In this document: piece by piece, positions 13,684 through 14,337 of the stretch | Numbering within the stretch: position 1 is the first letter of the stretch | Layout: the number at the start of each line of letters is the position of its first letter | DNA from: Lachnospiraceae bacterium UBA7109 | GTDB lineage: Bacteria; Bacillota; Clostridia; Lachnospirales; Lachnospiraceae | Assembly (NCBI GenBank): GCA_002492335.1 | Contig: DKYD01000064.1 | Location: 929 to 15,265 of the forward strand | Direction of reading: 5' to 3' | Length of the DNA: 14,337 bases | The notes under the pieces: model-generated | Database searches by the model: none | The model's input: only the letters and a program-made list of their open reading frames with translations | What the model was told of the DNA's origin: nothing | Translations under genes and position numbers: made by a program

Positions 13684-14337
13684 ATGCCAGCAGCATATAC
13701 ACATTATCGTTTTGGAAAGGATGTGCTCGAATGCCTTCCTTTTGTATACAAAAAAACAATCCAAAAATATCAGGAGCTTTTTGATATCGGCCTGCACGGA
13801 CCTGATATCCTCTTCTATTATAAACCATTGTCATCCAATCCGGTAAACCAGACCGGATTTGCCATGCACGACAGGCCGGGAGCAGAATTTTTCACAAAAG
13901 CATGTGAGCTTTACAAAAATTTAAATAATTCGGAAGCTTTAAAAGCTTATTTATATGGATTTATATGTCACTTTGCATTAGACAGTACCTGTCATCCTTA
14001 TATTGAAAAAATGACAGCGAAAAGCGGCATTGACCACAATGAAATTGAAACAGAGCTGGACCGTTATTTTATGAGGAAGGACAGAATCCGGCCTTCCAGG
14101 TATATCCCGATTCAGCATATTCATCCCACAACAGAAGCAGGTCTTATCATTTCACCCTGTTTTGATTCTGTTACCCCGGAGAATATCACTGCTGCCTTAA
14201 AAAGCATGATCCTGACTCACAAACTGCTTCATGTCTCCGGAAACGGCAAACGGCAATGTCTTTATCTTGCTCTGAAGCTTCTCAAAAAATATGATTCCGT
14301 ACAGGGACTTATTATGAAAGCAGAGACAAAAGACATC
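13684..14337 (+). CDS. Zinc-dependent phospholipase C-like protein, 3' end cut by window edge
   Basis: The first 218 residues are visible. They match the Zn-dependent phospholipase C fold, known for phospholipid head-group hydrolysis in secreted toxins and also found in uncharacterised clostridial proteins. The likely metal ligands are H7, D41, H62, H96, D100, H104, H118 and E122. The paired patterns HxxxD (96-100) and HxxxE (118-122), and the 14-residue step from H104 to H118, mirror B. cereus PLC (H118/D122, H128, H142/E146). Unlike that enzyme there is no signal peptide: the N-terminus MPAAYTHYRFGKDV is not hydrophobic. The protein is therefore probably intracellular and its substrate is unknown. 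The site AAAGGGG (13667-13673) lies 10 nt before the ATG. It could be co-transcribed with luxS. Confidence 0.82.
   Translation, partial: MPAAYTHYRFGKDVLECLPFVYKKTIQKYQELFDIGLHGPDILFYYKPLSSNPVNQTGFAMHDRPGAEFFTKACELYKNLNNSEALKAYLYGFICHFALDSTCHPYIEKMTAKSGIDHNEIETELDRYFMRKDRIRPSRYIPIQHIHPTTEAGLIISPCFDSVTPENITAALKSMILTHKLLHVSGNGKRQCLYLALKLLKKYDSVQGLIMKAETKDI

Noticed and set aside
13612..13797. 61-codon minus-strand frame opposite the start of the phospholipase C-like gene
   Set aside because: Antisense to a gene with conserved metal ligands, no ribosome binding site and no recognisable features.

Overview
The window looks like chromosomal core DNA of an anaerobic, low-GC Gram-positive bacterium of the class Clostridia, most likely a Lachnospiraceae-type gut fermenter. 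The reasons are a monomeric group B-type [FeFe] hydrogenase, the sporulation regulator Spo0A, AsnA, LuxS, a cobalamin-dependent methionine synthase whose reactivation domain is a separate protein, and strong AGGAGG-type ribosome binding sites. I see no insertion sequence, phage, CRISPR array, tRNA or rRNA, and no recognisable riboswitch or T-box. The family assignment is inference.

From left to right, the first 13 kb is read on the minus strand. alaS runs off the left edge and is driven by a full-consensus promoter nested in the terminator of the upstream hydrogenase gene. The [FeFe] hydrogenase gene follows (2186-3694). Next, in transcription order from 10123 down to 3766, comes a tightly packed run: glgA (glycogen synthase), metF, the methionine synthase reactivation protein, metH and asnA. 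The last four start within 10 bases of, or overlap, the preceding stop codon. spo0A (10188-10976) sits upstream with its own complex leader of about 350 bp. A histidine phosphatase gene and trpS form a two-gene unit that ends in a strong terminator.

A divergent promoter region near 13.03 kb separates this block from two plus-strand genes: luxS, and a zinc-dependent phospholipase C-like gene cut by the right edge.

Functionally, MetF, MetH, the reactivation protein and LuxS cover much of the activated methyl cycle. LuxS releases homocysteine from S-ribosylhomocysteine, and MetH remethylates it with methyl-tetrahydrofolate made by MetF. AsnA adds asparagine synthesis at the end of the unit. The direct overlap of glgA with metF ties glycogen storage to this one-carbon unit on one probable transcript. 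I did not find a clear novel multi-gene system. The most unusual items are the spo0A leader, the terminator/promoter overlap before alaS, the glgA-metF overlap, and an apparently non-secreted Zn-PLC-like protein with a complete set of metal ligands.
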